Of a DNA stretch of 64,000 nucleotides, positions 10,592 to 24,339 are shown piece after piece. The translations under genes and the position numbers were made by a program. Numbering within the stretch: position 1 is the stretch's first letter; each line of letters starts with the position of its first letter. The stretch is taken from NCBI GenBank assembly GCA_960531495.1, contig OY482849.1, positions 186,001-250,000 of the forward strand, in the 5' to 3' direction. This stretch comes from Zeus faber (lineage: Eukaryota > Chordata > Actinopteri > Zeiformes > Zeidae). Under the pieces are notes generated by a model that was not told the origin of the DNA, searched no databases, and saw only the letters and a list, made by a program, of their open reading frames with translations.

Positions 10592-13071
10592 GTTATTTCT
10601 TTCAATCTTTCTTCCTTTCCATCTTTCTTTCAATCTTTCTTTTATTCTTTCTTTCAATCTTTCTTTTTTCAATCTTTCTTGCAATCTTTCTTTCAATTGT
10701 TTAATCTTTCAATCTTTCTTTCTTTCAATCTTTCTTTCATTCTTTCTTTCAATCTTTCTGTCCGTCAATCTTTCTTTCAGTCTTTCTTTCAATCATTCAA
10801 TCTTTCAATCTTTCCTTCAATATTTCTTTCTTTCAATCTTTCTTTCAATCTTTATTTCATTCTTTCCATCAGTCTTTCAATCTTTCTTTCAATCTTTCTT
10901 TCAATCTTTCTTTTTTTCAATCTTTCTTTCAATATTTCTTTCAATCTTTCTTACTTTCAATCTTTCTTTCTTTAAATCTTTCTTTCAATCTTTCTTTCAA
11001 ACTTTCAATCTTTATTTCAATCTTTCAATCTTTCAATCTTTCAATCTTTCTTTCAATCTTTCTTTCTTCTTTCAATCTTTCTTTCATTCTTTCTTTCAAT
11101 ATTTCAATCTTTCAATCTTTCTTTCATTCTTTCTTTCAATCTTTCTTTTGTTATTTCTTTCAATATTTCTTTCATTCTTTCTTTCAATCTTTCTTTTTTC
11201 AATCTTTCTTGCAATCTTTCTTTCAATTTTTGAATCTTTCAATCTTTCTTTCATTCTCTCTTTCAGTCTTTCAGTCTGTCAATCTTTCTTTCAGTCTTTC
11301 TTTCAACCATTCAATCTTTCAATCTTTCTTTCTTTCAATCGTTCAATCTTTCTTTCATTCTTTCATTCTTTCTTTCAATCTTTCTTTTTTAAATCTTTCT
11401 TGCAATCTTTCTTTCAATTGTTCAATCTTTCAATCTTTCTTTCATTCTTTCTTTTAATCTTTCAATCTTTCTTTCAATCTTTCAATCTTTCTTTCATTCT
11501 TTCTTTCAATCTTTCTGTCTTTCAATTTTTCATTCAATCTTTCTTTCATTCCTTCTTCAATCTTTCTTTCAAATTTTCTTTCAATCTTTCTTTTTTCAAT
11601 CTTTCTTTCAATCTTTCTTTCATTCTTTCTTTCAGTCTTTCAAAATTTGTTTCAAACTTTCAATCTTTCTTTCAATCTTTCAGTCGTTCAATCTTTCTTT
11701 CAATCTTTCTTTGAATCTTTCAATCTTCAATCTTTCAATCTATCTTTCAGTCTTTCTTTCAATCATTCAATCTTTCAATCTTTCTTTCAATCTTTCTTTC
11801 TTTCTATCTTTCTTTCAATCTTTCTTTCAATCTTTCTTTCATTCTTTCCTTCAGTCTTTCAATCTTTCTTTCAATCTTTCTTTCATTCTTTCTTTCAATC
11901 TTTCTTTCAATCTTTCAATCTTTCTTTCAATATTTCTTTCAATCTTTCTTACTTTCAATCTTTCTTTCTTTAAATCTTTCTTTCAATCTTTCTTTCAAAC
12001 TTTCATTCTTTATTTCAATCTTTCAATCTTTCAATCTTTCTTTCATTCTTTCTTTCAATCTTTCTTTCAATCTTTCAGTCTTTCTTTCAATATTTCTTTC
12101 AATCTTTCTTTCTTTAAATCTTTCTTTCAATCTTTCTTTCAAACTTTCAATCTTTATTTCAAACTTTCAATCTTTCAATCTTTCTTTCAATCTTTCTTTC
12201 AATCTTTCTTTCAATCTTTTAATCTTTCTTTCATTCTTTCTTTCAATCTTTCAATCTTTCTTTAATTTTTTCTTTCAATCTTTCTTACTTTCAATTTTTC
12301 TATCTTTCAATATTTCTTCCAATCTTTCAATCTTTCTTTTGTTATTCTTTCAATCTTTCTTTCTTTCAATCTTTCTATCCATGTATCTATCAATCTTTTT
12401 TTCATTCTTTCTTTCAATCTTTCTTTTTTCAATCTTTCTTGCAAACTTTCTTTCAATTGTTTAATCTTTCAATCTTTCTTTCATTCTTTCTTTCAGTCTT
12501 TCAATCTCTTTTTCATTCTTTCTTTCAATATTTCAATCTTTCAATCTTTCTGTCATTCTTTCTGTCAATCTTTCAATCTTTGTTTCATTCTTTCTTTCAA
12601 TCTTTCTTACTTTCAATTTTTCTATCTTTCAATATTTCTTCCAATCGTTCAATCTTTCTTTTATTATTTCTTTCAATCTTTCTTTCTTTCAATCTTTCTT
12701 TCATTCTTTCTTTCAATCTTTCTTTTTTCAATATTTCTTTCAATCTGTCAATTTTTCTTTCATTCTTTCATTCTTTCTTTCAATTGTTCTTTCATTCTTT
12801 CTTTCAATCTTTCTTTCTTTCAATCTTTCAATCTTTCTTTCATTCTTTCATTCTTTCTTTCAATCTTTCTTTTTTAAATCTTTCTTGCAATCTTTCTTTC
12901 AATTGTTGAATCTTTCAATCTTTCTTTCATTCTTTCTTCCAGTCTTTCAATCTTTTTTTAAATCTTTCTTTCAATCTTTCAATTTTTCAATCTTTCTTTC
13001 ATTCTTTCTTTTAATCTTTCAATCTTTCTTTCAATCTTTCAATCTTTCTTTCATTCGTTCTTTCAATCTTT

Positions 13072-14504
13072 CTTTCAAATTTTCTTTCAATCTTTCTTTT
13101 TTCAATCTTTCTTTCAATCTTTCTTTCATTCTTTCTTTCAGTCTTTCAAAATTTGTTTCAAACTTTCAATCTTTCTTTCAATCTTTCAGTCGTTCAATCT
13201 TTCTTTCAATCTTTCTTTGAATCTTTCAATCTTCAAGCTTTCAATCTATCTTTCAGTCTTTCTTTCAATCATTCAATCTTTCAATCTTTCTTTCAATCTT
13301 TCTTTCTTTCTATCTTTCTTTCAATCTTTCTTTCATTCTTTCCTTCAGTCTTTCAATCTTTCTTTCAATCTTTCTTTCAATCTTTCTTTCAATCTTTCTT
13401 TCATTCTTTCTTTCAATCTTTCTTTCAATCTTTCAATCTTTCTTTCAATATTTCTTTCAATCTTTCTTACTTTCAATCTTTCTTTCTTTAAATCTTTCTT
13501 TCAATCTTTCTTTCAAACTTTCATTCTTTATTTCAATCTTTCAATCTTTCAATCTTTCTTTCATTCTTTCTTTCAATCTTTCTTTCAATCTTTCAGTCTT
13601 TCTTTCAATATTTCTTTCAATCTTTCTTTCTTTAAATCTTTCTTTCAATCTTTCTTTCAAACTTTCAATCTTTATTTCAAACTTTCAATCTTTCAATCTT
13701 TCTTTCAATCTTTCTTTCAATCTTTCTTTCAATCTTTCAATCTTTCTTTCATTCGTTCTTTCAATCTTTCTGTCTTTCAATTTTTCATTCAATCTTTCTT
13801 TCATTCCTTCTTCAATCTTTCTTTCAAATTTTCTTTCAATCTTTCTTTTTTCAATCTTTCTTTCAATCTTTCTTTCATTCTTTCTTTCAGTCTTTCAAAA
13901 TTTGTTTCAAACTTTCAATCTTTCTTTCAATCTTTCAGTCGTTCAATCTTTCTTTCAATCTTTCTTTGAATCTTTCAATCTTCAAGCTTTCAATCTATCT
14001 TTCAGTCTTTCTTTCAATCATTCAATCTTTCAATCTTTCTTTCAATCTTTCTTTCTTTCTATCTTTCTTTCAATCTTTCTTTCATTCTTTCCTTCAGTCT
14101 TTCAATCTTTCTTTCAATCTTTCTTTCAATCTTTCTTTCAATCTTTCTTTCATTCTTTCTTTCAATCTTTCTTTCAATCTTTCAATCTTTCTTTCAATAT
14201 TTCTTTCAATCTTTCTTACTTTCAATCTTTCTTTCTTTAAATCTTTCTTTCAATCTTTCTTTCAAACTTTCATTCTTTATTTCAATCTTTCAATCTTTCA
14301 ATCTTTCTTTCATTCTTTCTTTCAATCTTTCTTTCAATCTTTCAGTCTTTCTTTCAATATTTCTTTCAATCTTTCTTTCTTTAAATCTTTCTTTCAATCT
14401 TTCTTTCAAACTTTCAATCTTTATTTCAAACTTTCAATCTTTCAATCTTTCTTTCAATCTTTCTTTCAATCTTTCTTTCAATCTTTCAATCTTTCTTTCA
14501 TTCT
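13072..14504 (+). repeat. 749-bp offset tandem pair
   Basis: The segment at about 13,072-13,755 repeats at about 13,821-14,504. Both contain the otherwise rare CTTCAAGCTTTC (near 13,233 and 13,982). The sequence between them (13,755-13,820) carries a 51-bp stretch, including TCTGTCTTTCAATTTTTC, that is absent just before the first copy. At the corresponding distant region (30.8-31.5 kb) only one copy exists, so this pair is a local gain. Confidence 0.75.
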
Positions 14505-14705
14505 TTCTTTCAATCTTTCAATCTTTCTTTAATTTTTTCTTTCAATCTTTCTTACTTTCAATTTTTCTATCTTTCAATATTTCTTCCAATCTTTCAATCT
14601 TTCTTTTGTTATTCTTTCAATCTTTCTTTCTTTCAATCTTTCTATCCATCTATCTATCAATCTTTTTTTCATTCTTTCTTTCAATCTTTCTTTTTTCAAT
14701 CTTTC

Positions 14706-16364
14706 TTGCAAACTTTCTTTCAATTGTTTAATCTTTCAATCTTTCTTTCATTCTTTCTTTCAGTCTTTCAATCTCTTTTTCATTCTTTCTTTCAATATTT
14801 CAATCTTTCAATCTTTCTGTCATTCTTTCTGTCAATCTTTCAATTTTTGTTTCATTCTTTCTTTCAATCTTTCTTACTTTCAATTTTTCTATCTTTCAAT
14901 ATTTCTTCCAATCGTTCAATCTTTCTTTTATTATTTCTTTCAATCTTTCTTTCTTTCAATCTTTCTTTCCATCTTTCTTTCAATCTTTCTTTCATTCTTT
15001 CTTTCAATCTTTCTTTTTTCAATATTTCTTTCAATCTGTCAATTTTTCTTTCATTCTTTCATTCTTTCTTTCAATTGTTCTTTCATTCTTTCTTTCAATC
15101 TTTCTTTAAATATTTCAATCTTTCAATCTTTCTTTCAATCTTTCAATCTTTCTTTCATTCTTTCTTTCAATCTTTCAATCTTTCTTTCATTCGTTCTTTC
15201 AATCTTTCAATCTTTCAATTTTTCTATCTTTCAATATTTCTTCCAATCATTCAATCTTTCTTTCATTATTTCTTTCAATCTTTCTTTTGTTATTTCTTTC
15301 AATCTTTCTTTCCATCTTTCTTTCAATCTTTCTTTCATTCTTTCTTTCAATCTTTCAATCTTTCTTTCAAACTTTCAATCTTTCTTTCCATCTTTCTTTC
15401 AATCTTTCTTTCCATCTTTCTTTCAATCTTTCTTTCATTCTTTCTTTCAGTCTTTCAATCTTTCTTTCAAACTTTCAATCTTTCTTTCAATCTTTCAGTC
15501 GTTCAATCTTTCTTTCAATCTTTCTTTCAATCTTTCAATCTTCAGTCTTTCAATCTTTCTTTCAAACTTTCAATCTTTCTTTCAATCTTTCAGTCGTTCA
15601 ATCTTTCTTTCAATCTTTCAATCATTCAATCTTTCAATCATTCAATCTTTCAATCTTTCTTTCTTTCAATCTTTCTTTCAATCTTTCTTTCATTCTTTCC
15701 TTCAGTCTTTCAATCTTTCTTTCAATCTTTCTTTCAATCTTTCTTTCATTCTTTCTTTCAATCTTTCTTTCAATCTTTCAATCTTTCTTTCAATATATCT
15801 TTCAATCTTTCTTTTGTTATTCTTTCAATCTTTCTTTCTTTCAATCTTTCTATCCATCTATCTATCAATCTTTTTTTCATTCTTTCTTTCAATCTTTCTT
15901 TTTTCAATCTTTCTTGCAAACTTTCTTTCAATTGTTTAATCTTTCAATCTTTCTTTCATTCTTTCTTTCAGTCTTTCAATCTCTTTTTCATTCTTTCTTT
16001 CAATATTTCAATCTTTCAATCTTTCTGTCATTCTTTCTGTCAATCTTTCAATCTTTGTTTCATTCTTTCTTTCAATCTTTCTTACTTTCAATTTTTCTAT
16101 CTTTCAATATTTCTTCCAATCGTTCAATCTTTCTTTTATTATTTCTTTCAATCTTTCTTTCTTTCAATCTTTCTTTCCATCGTTCTTTCAATCTTTCTTT
16201 CATTCTTTCTTTTTTCAATATTACTTTCAATCTGTCAATTTTTCTTTCATTCTTTCATTCTTTCTTTCAATTGTTCTTTCATTCTTTCTTTCAATCTTTC
16301 TTTCTTTCAATCTTTCAATCTTTCTTTCATTCTTTCATTCTTTCTTTCAATCTTTCTTTTTTAA
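14706..16364 (+). repeat. 1.66-kb higher-order block, copy 1 of 5
   Basis: This block recurs at 19,874, 24,009, 27,294 and 31,639. The + frame stays open for 552 codons in four of the copies because the repeat contains no in-frame TAA; it is not a gene. Copy 1 differs from copies 2-4 by one codon (CAATTTTTG for CAATCTTTG near 14,840). Offset to copy 2 is 5,168 bp. Confidence 0.8.
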
Positions 16365-16598
16365 ATCTTTCTTGCAATCTTTCTTTCAATTGTTGAATCT
16401 TTCAATCTTTCTTTCATTCTTTCTTCCAGTCTTTCAATCTTTTTTTAAATCTTTCTTTCAATCTTTCAATTTTTCAATCTTTCTTTCATTCTTTCTTTTA
16501 ATCTTTCAATCTTTCTTTCAATCTTTCAATCTTTCTTTCATTCTTTCTTTCAATCTTTCTGTCTTTCAATTTTTCATTCAATCTTTCTTTCATTCCTT

Positions 16599-18152
16599 CT
16601 TCAATCTTTCTTTCAAATTTTCTTTCAATCTTTCTTTTTTCAATCGTTCTTTCAATCTTCTTTCATTCTTTCTTTCAGTCTTTCAAAATTTGTTTCAAAC
16701 TTTCAATCTTTCTTTCAATCTTTCAGTCGTTCAATCTTTCTTTCAATCTTTCTTTGAATCTTTCAATCTTCAATCTTTCAATCTATCTTTCAGTCTTTCT
16801 TTCAATCATTCAATCTTTCAATCTTTCTTTCAATCTTTCTTTCTTTCTATCTTTCTTTCAATCTTTCTTTCAATCTTTCTTTCATTCTTTCCTTCAGTCT
16901 TTCAATCTTTCTTTCAATCTTTCTTTCATTCTTTCTTTCAATCTTTCTTTCAATCTTTCAATCTTTCTTTCAATATTTCTTTCAATCTTTCTTACTTTCA
17001 ATCTTTCTTTCTTTAAATCTTTCTTTCAATCTTTCTTTCAAACTTTCATTCTTTATTTCAATCTTTCAATCTTTCAATCTTTCTTTCATTCTTTCTTTCA
17101 ATCTTTCTTTCAATCTTTCAGTCTTTCTTTCAATATTTCTTTCAATCTTTCTTTCTTTAAATCTTTCTTTCAATCTTTCTTTCAAACTTTCAATCTTTAT
17201 TTCAAACTTTCAATCTTTCAACCTTTCTTTCAATCTTTCTTTCAATCTTTCTTTCAATCTTTCAATCTTTCTTTCATTCTTTCTTTCAATCTTTCAATCT
17301 TTCTTTAATTTTTTCTTTCAATCTTTCTTACTTTCAATTTTTCTATCTTTCAATATTTCTTCCAATCTTTCAATCTTTCTTTTGTTATTCTTTCAATCTT
17401 TCTATCCATCTATCTATCAATCTTTTTTTCATTCTTTCTTTCAATCTTTCTTTTTTCAATCTTTCTTGCAAACTTTCTTTCAATTGTTTAATCTTTCAAT
17501 CTTTCTTTCATTCTTTCTTTCAGTCTTTCAATCTCTTTTTCATTCTTTATTTCAATATTTCAATCTTTCAATCTTTCTGTCATTCTTTCTGTCAATCTTT
17601 CAATCTTTGTTTCATTCTTTCTTTCAATCTTTCTTACTTTCAATTTTTCTATCTTTCAATATTTCTTCCAATCGTTCAATCTTTCTTTTATTATTTCTTT
17701 CAATCTTTCTTTCTTTCAATCTTTCTTTCCATCTTTCTTTCAATCTTTCTTTCAATCTTTCTTTCATTCTTTCTTTCAATCTTTCTTTCAATCTTTCAAT
17801 CTTTCTTTCAATATTTCTTTCAATCTTTCTTACTTTCAATCTTTCTTTCTTTAAATCTTTCTTTCAATCTTTCTTTCAAACTTTCATTCTTTATTTCAAT
17901 CTTTCAATCTTTCAATCTTTCTTTCATTCTTTCTTTCAATCTTTCTTTCAATCTTTCAGTCTTTCTTTCAATATTTCTTTCAATCTTTCTTTCTTTAAAT
18001 CTTTCTTTCAATCTTTCTTTCAAACTTTCAATCTTTATTTCAAACTTTCAATCTTTCAATCTTTCTTTCAATCTTTCTTTCAATCTTTCTTTCAATCTTT
18101 CAATCTTTCTTTCATTCTTTCTTTCAATCTTTCAATCTTTCTTTAATTTTTT
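16599..18152 (+). repeat. 1,554-bp tandem unit, first copy
   Basis: This unit is followed directly by its second copy at 18,153. Corresponding segments (16,754-17,308 with 18,308-18,862, and 17,382-18,146 with 18,936-19,700) are identical in translation except for one codon. The same unit also recurs 5,168 bp downstream as a single copy near 21.8-23.3 kb. Confidence 0.75.
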
Positions 18153-19706
18153 CTTCAATCTTTCTTTCAAATTTTCTTTCAATCTTTCTTTTTTCAATCG
18201 TTCTTTCAATCTTCTTTCATTCTTTCTTTCAGTCTTTCAAAATTTGTTTCAAACTTTCAATCTTTCTTTCAATCTTTCAGTCGTTCAATCTTTCTTTCAA
18301 TCTTTCTTTGAATCTTTCAATCTTCAATCTTTCAATCTATCTTTCAGTCTTTCTTTCAATCATTCAATCTTTCAATCTTTCTTTCAATCTTTCTTTCTTT
18401 CTATCTTTCTTTCAATCTTTCTTTCAATCTTTCTTTCATTCTTTCCTTCAGTCTTTCAATCTTTCTTTCAATCTTTCTTTCATTCTTTCTTTCAATCTTT
18501 CTTTCAATCTTTCAATCTTTCTTTCAATATTTCTTTCAATCTTTCTTACTTTCAATCTTTCTTTCTTTAAATCTTTCTTTCAATCTTTCTTTCAAACTTT
18601 CATTCTTTATTTCAATCTTTCAATCTTTCAATCTTTCTTTCATTCTTTCTTTCAATCTTTCTTTCAATCTTTCAGTCTTTCTTTCAATATTTCTTTCAAT
18701 CTTTCTTTCTTTAAATCTTTCTTTCAATCTTTCTTTCAAACTTTCAATCTTTATTTCAAACTTTCAATCTTTCAACCTTTCTTTCAATCTTTCTTTCAAT
18801 CTTTCTTTCAATCTTTCAATCTTTCTTTCATTCTTTCTTTCAATCTTTCAATCTTTCTTTAATTTTTTCTTTCAATCTTTCTTACTTTCAATTTTTCTAT
18901 CTTTCAATATTTCTTCCAATCTTTCAATCTTTCTTTTGTTATTCTTTCAATCTTTCTATCCATTTATCTATCAATCTTTTTTTCATTCTTTCTTTCAATC
19001 TTTCTTTTTTCAATCTTTCTTGCAAACTTTCTTTCAATTGTTTAATCTTTCAATCTTTCTTTCATTCTTTCTTTCAGTCTTTCAATCTCTTTTTCATTCT
19101 TTATTTCAATATTTCAATCTTTCAATCTTTCTGTCATTCTTTCTGTCAATCTTTCAATCTTTGTTTCATTCTTTCTTTCAATCTTTCTTACTTTCAATTT
19201 TTCTATCTTTCAATATTTCTTCCAATCGTTCAATCTTTCTTTTATTATTTCTTTCAATCTTTCTTTCTTTCAATCTTTCTTTCCATCTTTCTTTCAATCT
19301 TTCTTTCAATCTTTCTTTCATTCTTTCTTTCAATCTTTCTTTCAATCTTTCAATCTTTCTTTCAATATTTCTTTCAATCTTTCTTACTTTCAATCTTTCT
19401 TTCTTTAAATCTTTCTTTCAATCTTTCTTTCAAACTTTCATTCTTTATTTCAATCTTTCAATCTTTCAATCTTTCTTTCATTCTTTCTTTCAATCTTTCT
19501 TTCAATCTTTCAGTCTTTCTTTCAATATTTCTTTCAATCTTTCTTTCTTTAAATCTTTCTTTCAATCTTTCTTTCAAACTTTCAATCTTTATTTCAAACT
19601 TTCAATCTTTCAATCTTTCTTTCAATCTTTCTTTCAATCTTTCTTTCAATCTTTCAATCTTTCTTTCATTCTTTCTTTCAATCTTTCAATCTTTCTTTAA
19701 TTTTTT
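18153..19706 (+). repeat. 1,554-bp tandem unit, second copy
   Basis: The junction at about 18,150-18,156 joins CTTTAATTTTTT to CTTCAATCTTTC with TTCTT shared by both parents, as expected for unequal exchange at microhomology. One private change is visible: TATCCATTTATC near 18,960 instead of TATCCATCTATC. Confidence 0.75.
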
Positions 19707-19873
19707 CTTTCAATCTTTCTTACTTTCAATTTTTCTATCTTTCAATATTTCTTCCAATCTTTCAATCTTTCTTTTGTTATTCTTTCAATCTTTCTTTCTT
19801 TCAATCTTTCTATCCATCTATCTATCAATCTTTTTTTCATTCTTTCTTTCAATCTTTCTTTTTTCAATCTTTC

Positions 19874-21532
19874 TTGCAAACTTTCTTTCAATTGTTTAAT
19901 CTTTCAATCTTTCTTTCATTCTTTCTTTCAGTCTTTCAATCTCTTTTTCATTCTTTCTTTCAATATTTCAATCTTTCAATCTTTCTGTCATTCTTTCTGT
20001 CAATCTTTCAATCTTTGTTTCATTCTTTCTTTCAATCTTTCTTACTTTCAATTTTTCTATCTTTCAATATTTCTTCCAATCGTTCAATCTTTCTTTTATT
20101 ATTTCTTTCAATCTTTCTTTCTTTCAATCTTTCTTTCCATCTTTCTTTCAATCTTTCTTTCATTCTTTCTTTCAATCTTTCTTTTTTCAATATTTCTTTC
20201 AATCTGTCAATTTTTCTTTCATTCTTTCATTCTTTCTTTCAATTGTTCTTTCATTCTTTCTTTCAATCTTTCTTTAAATATTTCAATCTTTCAATCTTTC
20301 TTTCAATCTTTCAATCTTTCTTTCATTCTTTCTTTCAATCTTTCAATCTTTCTTTCATTCGTTCTTTCAATCTTTCAATCTTTCAATTTTTCTATCTTTC
20401 AATATTTCTTCCAATCATTCAATCTTTCTTTCATTATTTCTTTCAATCTTTCTTTTGTTATTTCTTTCAATCTTTCTTTCCATCTTTCTTTCAATCTTTC
20501 TTTCATTCTTTCTTTCAATCTTTCAATCTTTCTTTCAAACTTTCAATCTTTCTTTCCATCTTTCTTTCAATCTTTCTTTCCATCTTTCTTTCAATCTTTC
20601 TTTCATTCTTTCTTTCAGTCTTTCAATCTTTCTTTCAAACTTTCAATCTTTCTTTCAATCTTTCAGTCGTTCAATCTTTCTTTCAATCTTTCTTTCAATC
20701 TTTCAATCTTCAGTCTTTCAATCTTTCTTTCAAACTTTCAATCTTTCTTTCAATCTTTCAGTCGTTCAATCTTTCTTTCAATCTTTCAATCATTCAATCT
20801 TTCAATCATTCAATCTTTCAATCTTTCTTTCTTTCAATCTTTCTTTCAATCTTTCTTTCATTCTTTCCTTCAGTCTTTCAATCTTTCTTTCAATCTTTCT
20901 TTCAATCTTTCTTTCATTCTTTCTTTCAATCTTTCTTTCAATCTTTCAATCTTTCTTTCAATATATCTTTCAATCTTTCTTTTGTTATTCTTTCAATCTT
21001 TCTTTCTTTCAATCTTTCTATCCATCTATCTATCAATCTTTTTTTCATTCTTTCTTTCAATCTTTCTTTTTTCAATCTTTCTTGCAAACTTTCTTTCAAT
21101 TGTTTAATCTTTCAATCTTTCTTTCATTCTTTCTTTCAGTCTTTCAATCTCTTTTTCATTCTTTCTTTCAATATTTCAATCTTTCAATCTTTCTGTCATT
21201 CTTTCTGTCAATCTTTCAATCTTTGTTTCATTCTTTCTTTCAATCTTTCTTACTTTCAATTTTTCTATCTTTCAATATTTCTTCCAATCGTTCAATCTTT
21301 CTTTTATTATTTCTTTCAATCTTTCTTTCTTTCAATCTTTCTTTCCATCGTTCTTTCAATCTTTCTTTCATTCTTTCTTTTTTCAATATTACTTTCAATC
21401 TGTCAATTTTTCTTTCATTCTTTCATTCTTTCTTTCAATTGTTCTTTCATTCTTTCTTTCAATCTTTCTTTCTTTCAATCTTTCAATCTTTCTTTCATTC
21501 TTTCATTCTTTCTTTCAATCTTTCTTTTTTAA
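19874..21532 (+). repeat. 1.66-kb higher-order block, copy 2 of 5
   Basis: This copy translates identically to copies 3 and 4 over 552 codons. It lies 5,168 bp after copy 1 and 4,135 bp before copy 3. Sequence similarity with the copy 1 neighbourhood extends across about 14,160-18,150 matched to about 19,330-23,320. Confidence 0.8.
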
Positions 21533-23297
21533 ATCTTTCTTGCAATCTTTCTTTCAATTGTTGAATCTTTCAATCTTTCTTTCATTCTTTCTTCCAGTCT
21601 TTCAATCTTTTTTTAAATCTTTCTTTCAATCTTTCAATTTTTCAATCTTTCTTTCATTCTTTCTTTTAATCTTTCAATCTTTCTTTCAATCTTTCAATCT
21701 TTCTTTCATTCTTTCTTTCAATCTTTCTGTCTTTCAATTTTTCATTCAATCTTTCTTTCATTCCTTCTTCAATCTTTCTTTCAAATTTTCTTTCAATCTT
21801 TCTTTTTTCAATCGTTCTTTCAATCTTCTTTCATTCTTTCTTTCAGTCTTTCAAAATTTGTTTCAAACTTTCAATCTTTCTTTCAATCTTTCAGTCGTTC
21901 AATCTTTCTTTCAATCTTTCTTTGAATCTTTCAATCTTCAATCTTTCAATCTATCTTTCAGTCTTTCTTTCAATCATTCAATCTTTCAATCTTTCTTTCA
22001 ATCTTTCTTTCTTTCTATCTTTCTTTCAATCTTTCTTTCAATCTTTCTTTCATTCTTTCCTTCAGTCTTTCAATCTTTCTTTCAATCTTTCTTTCATTCT
22101 TTCTTTCAATCTTTCTTTCAATCTTTCAATCTTTCTTTCAATATTTCTTTCAATCTTTCTTACTTTCAATCTTTCTTTCTTTAAATCTTTCTTTCAATCT
22201 TTCTTTCAAACTTTCATTCTTTATTTCAATCTTTCAATCTTTCAATCTTTCTTTCATTCTTTCTTTCAATCTTTCTTTCAATCTTTCAGTCTTTCTTTCA
22301 ATATTTCTTTCAATCTTTCTTTCTTTAAATCTTTCTTTCAATCTTTCTTTCAAACTTTCAATCTTTATTTCAAACTTTCAATCTTTCAACCTTTCTTTCA
22401 ATCTTTCTTTCAATCTTTCTTTCAATCTTTCAATCTTTCTTTCATTCTTTCTTTCAATCTTTCAATCTTTCTTTAATTTTTTCTTTCAATCTTTCTTACT
22501 TTCAATTTTTCTATCTTTCAATATTTCTTCCAATCTTTCAATCTTTCTTTTGTTATTCTTTCAATCTTTCTATCCATCTATCTATCAATCTTTTTTTCAT
22601 TCTTTCTTTCAATCTTTCTTTTTTCAATCTTTCTTGCAAACTTTCTTTCAATTGTTTAATCTTTCAATCTTTCTTTCATTCTTTCTTTCAGTCTTTCAAT
22701 CTCTTTTTCATTCTTTATTTCAATATTTCAATCTTTCAATCTTTCTGTCATTCTTTCTGTCAATCTTTCAATCTTTGTTTCATTCTTTCTTTCAATCTTT
22801 CTTACTTTCAATTTTTCTATCTTTCAATATTTCTTCCAATCGTTCAATCTTTCTTTTATTATTTCTTTCAATCTTTCTTTCTTTCAATCTTTCTTTCCAT
22901 CTTTCTTTCAATCTTTCTTTCAATCTTTCTTTCATTCTTTCTTTCAATCTTTCTTTCAATCTTTCAATCTTTCTTTCAATATTTCTTTCAATCTTTCTTA
23001 CTTTCAATCTTTCTTTCTTTAAATCTTTCTTTCAATCTTTCTTTCAAACTTTCATTCTTTATTTCAATCTTTCAATCTTTCAATCTTTCTTTCATTCTTT
23101 CTTTCAATCTTTCTTTCAATCTTTCAGTCTTTCTTTCAATATTTCTTTCAATCTTTCTTTCTTTAAATCTTTCTTTCAATCTTTCTTTCAAACTTTCAAT
23201 CTTTATTTCAAACTTTCAATCTTTCAATCTTTCTTTCAATCTTTCTTTCAATCTTTCTTTCAATCTTTCAATCTTTCTTTCATTCTTTCTTTCAATC

Positions 23298-24339
23298 TTT
23301 CAATCTTTCTTTAATTTTTTCTTTCAATCTTTCTTACTTTCAATTTTTCTATCTTTCAATATTTCTTCCAATCTTTCAATCTTTCTTTTGTTATTCTTTC
23401 AATCTTTCTTTCTTTCAATCTTTCTATCCATCTATCTATCAATCTTTTTTTCATTCTTTCTTTCAATCTTTCTTTTTTCAATCTTTCTTGCAAACTTTCT
23501 TTCAATTGTTTAATCTTTCAATCTTTCTTTCATTCTTTCTTTCAGTCTTTCAATCTCTTTTTCATTCTTTCTTTCAATATTTCAATCTTTCAATCTTTCT
23601 GTCATTCTTTCTGTCAATCTTTCAATCTTTGTTTCATTCTTTCTTTCAATCTTTCTTACTTTCAATTTTTCTATCTTTCAATATTTCTTCCAATCGTTCA
23701 ATCTTTCTTTTATTATTTCTTTCAATCTTTCTTTCTTTCAATCTTTCTTTCCATCTTTCTTTCAATCTTTCTTTCATTCTTTCTTTCAATCTTTCTTTTT
23801 TCAATATTTCTTTCAATCTTTCAATCTTTCTTTAATTTTTTCTTTCAATCTTTCTTACTTTCAATTTTTCTATCTTTCAATATTTCTTCCAATCTTTCAA
23901 TCTTTCTTTTGTTATTCTTTCAATCTTTCTTTCTTTCAATCTTTCTATCCATCTATCTATCAATCTTTTTTTCATTCTTTCTTTCAATCTTTCTTTTTTC
24001 AATCTTTCTTGCAAACTTTCTTTCAATTGTTTAATCTTTCAATCTTTCTTTCATTCTTTCTTTCAGTCTTTCAATCTCTTTTTCATTCTTTCTTTCAATA
24101 TTTCAATCTTTCAATCTTTCTGTCATTCTTTCTGTCAATCTTTCAATCTTTGTTTCATTCTTTCTTTCAATCTTTCTTACTTTCAATTTTTCTATCTTTC
24201 AATATTTCTTCCAATCGTTCAATCTTTCTTTTATTATTTCTTTCAATCTTTCTTTCTTTCAATCTTTCTTTCCATCTTTCTTTCAATCTTTCTTTCATTC
24301 TTTCTTTCAATCTTTCTTTTTTCAATATTTCTTTCAATC
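23298..24339 (+). repeat. 521-bp tandem pair
   Basis: The string CTTTAATTTTTTC at 23,310 and 23,831 and the CTTGCAAAC marker at 23,488 and 24,009 are each 521 bp apart. The junction at about 23,818 joins CAATATTTCTTTCAATCT to TTCAATCTTTCTTTAA. Elsewhere the same left sequence continues as GTCAATTTTTC. Confidence 0.75.

Larger units (their letters stand above)
6155..11150 (+). repeat. Pyrimidine-rich satellite, second block
   Basis: The C-anchored 4-base lattice of the left block resumes after the LINE with the same word set and the same rarity of G. The first 150 bases match satellite sequence at about 990-1,120, confirming that the LINE interrupted a pre-existing array. From about 6,850 a higher-order structure with a 1,075/1,463-bp register dominates. 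The right limit is approximate, set where the repeat vocabulary changes near 11,150. No coding sequence was seen. Confidence 0.92.
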
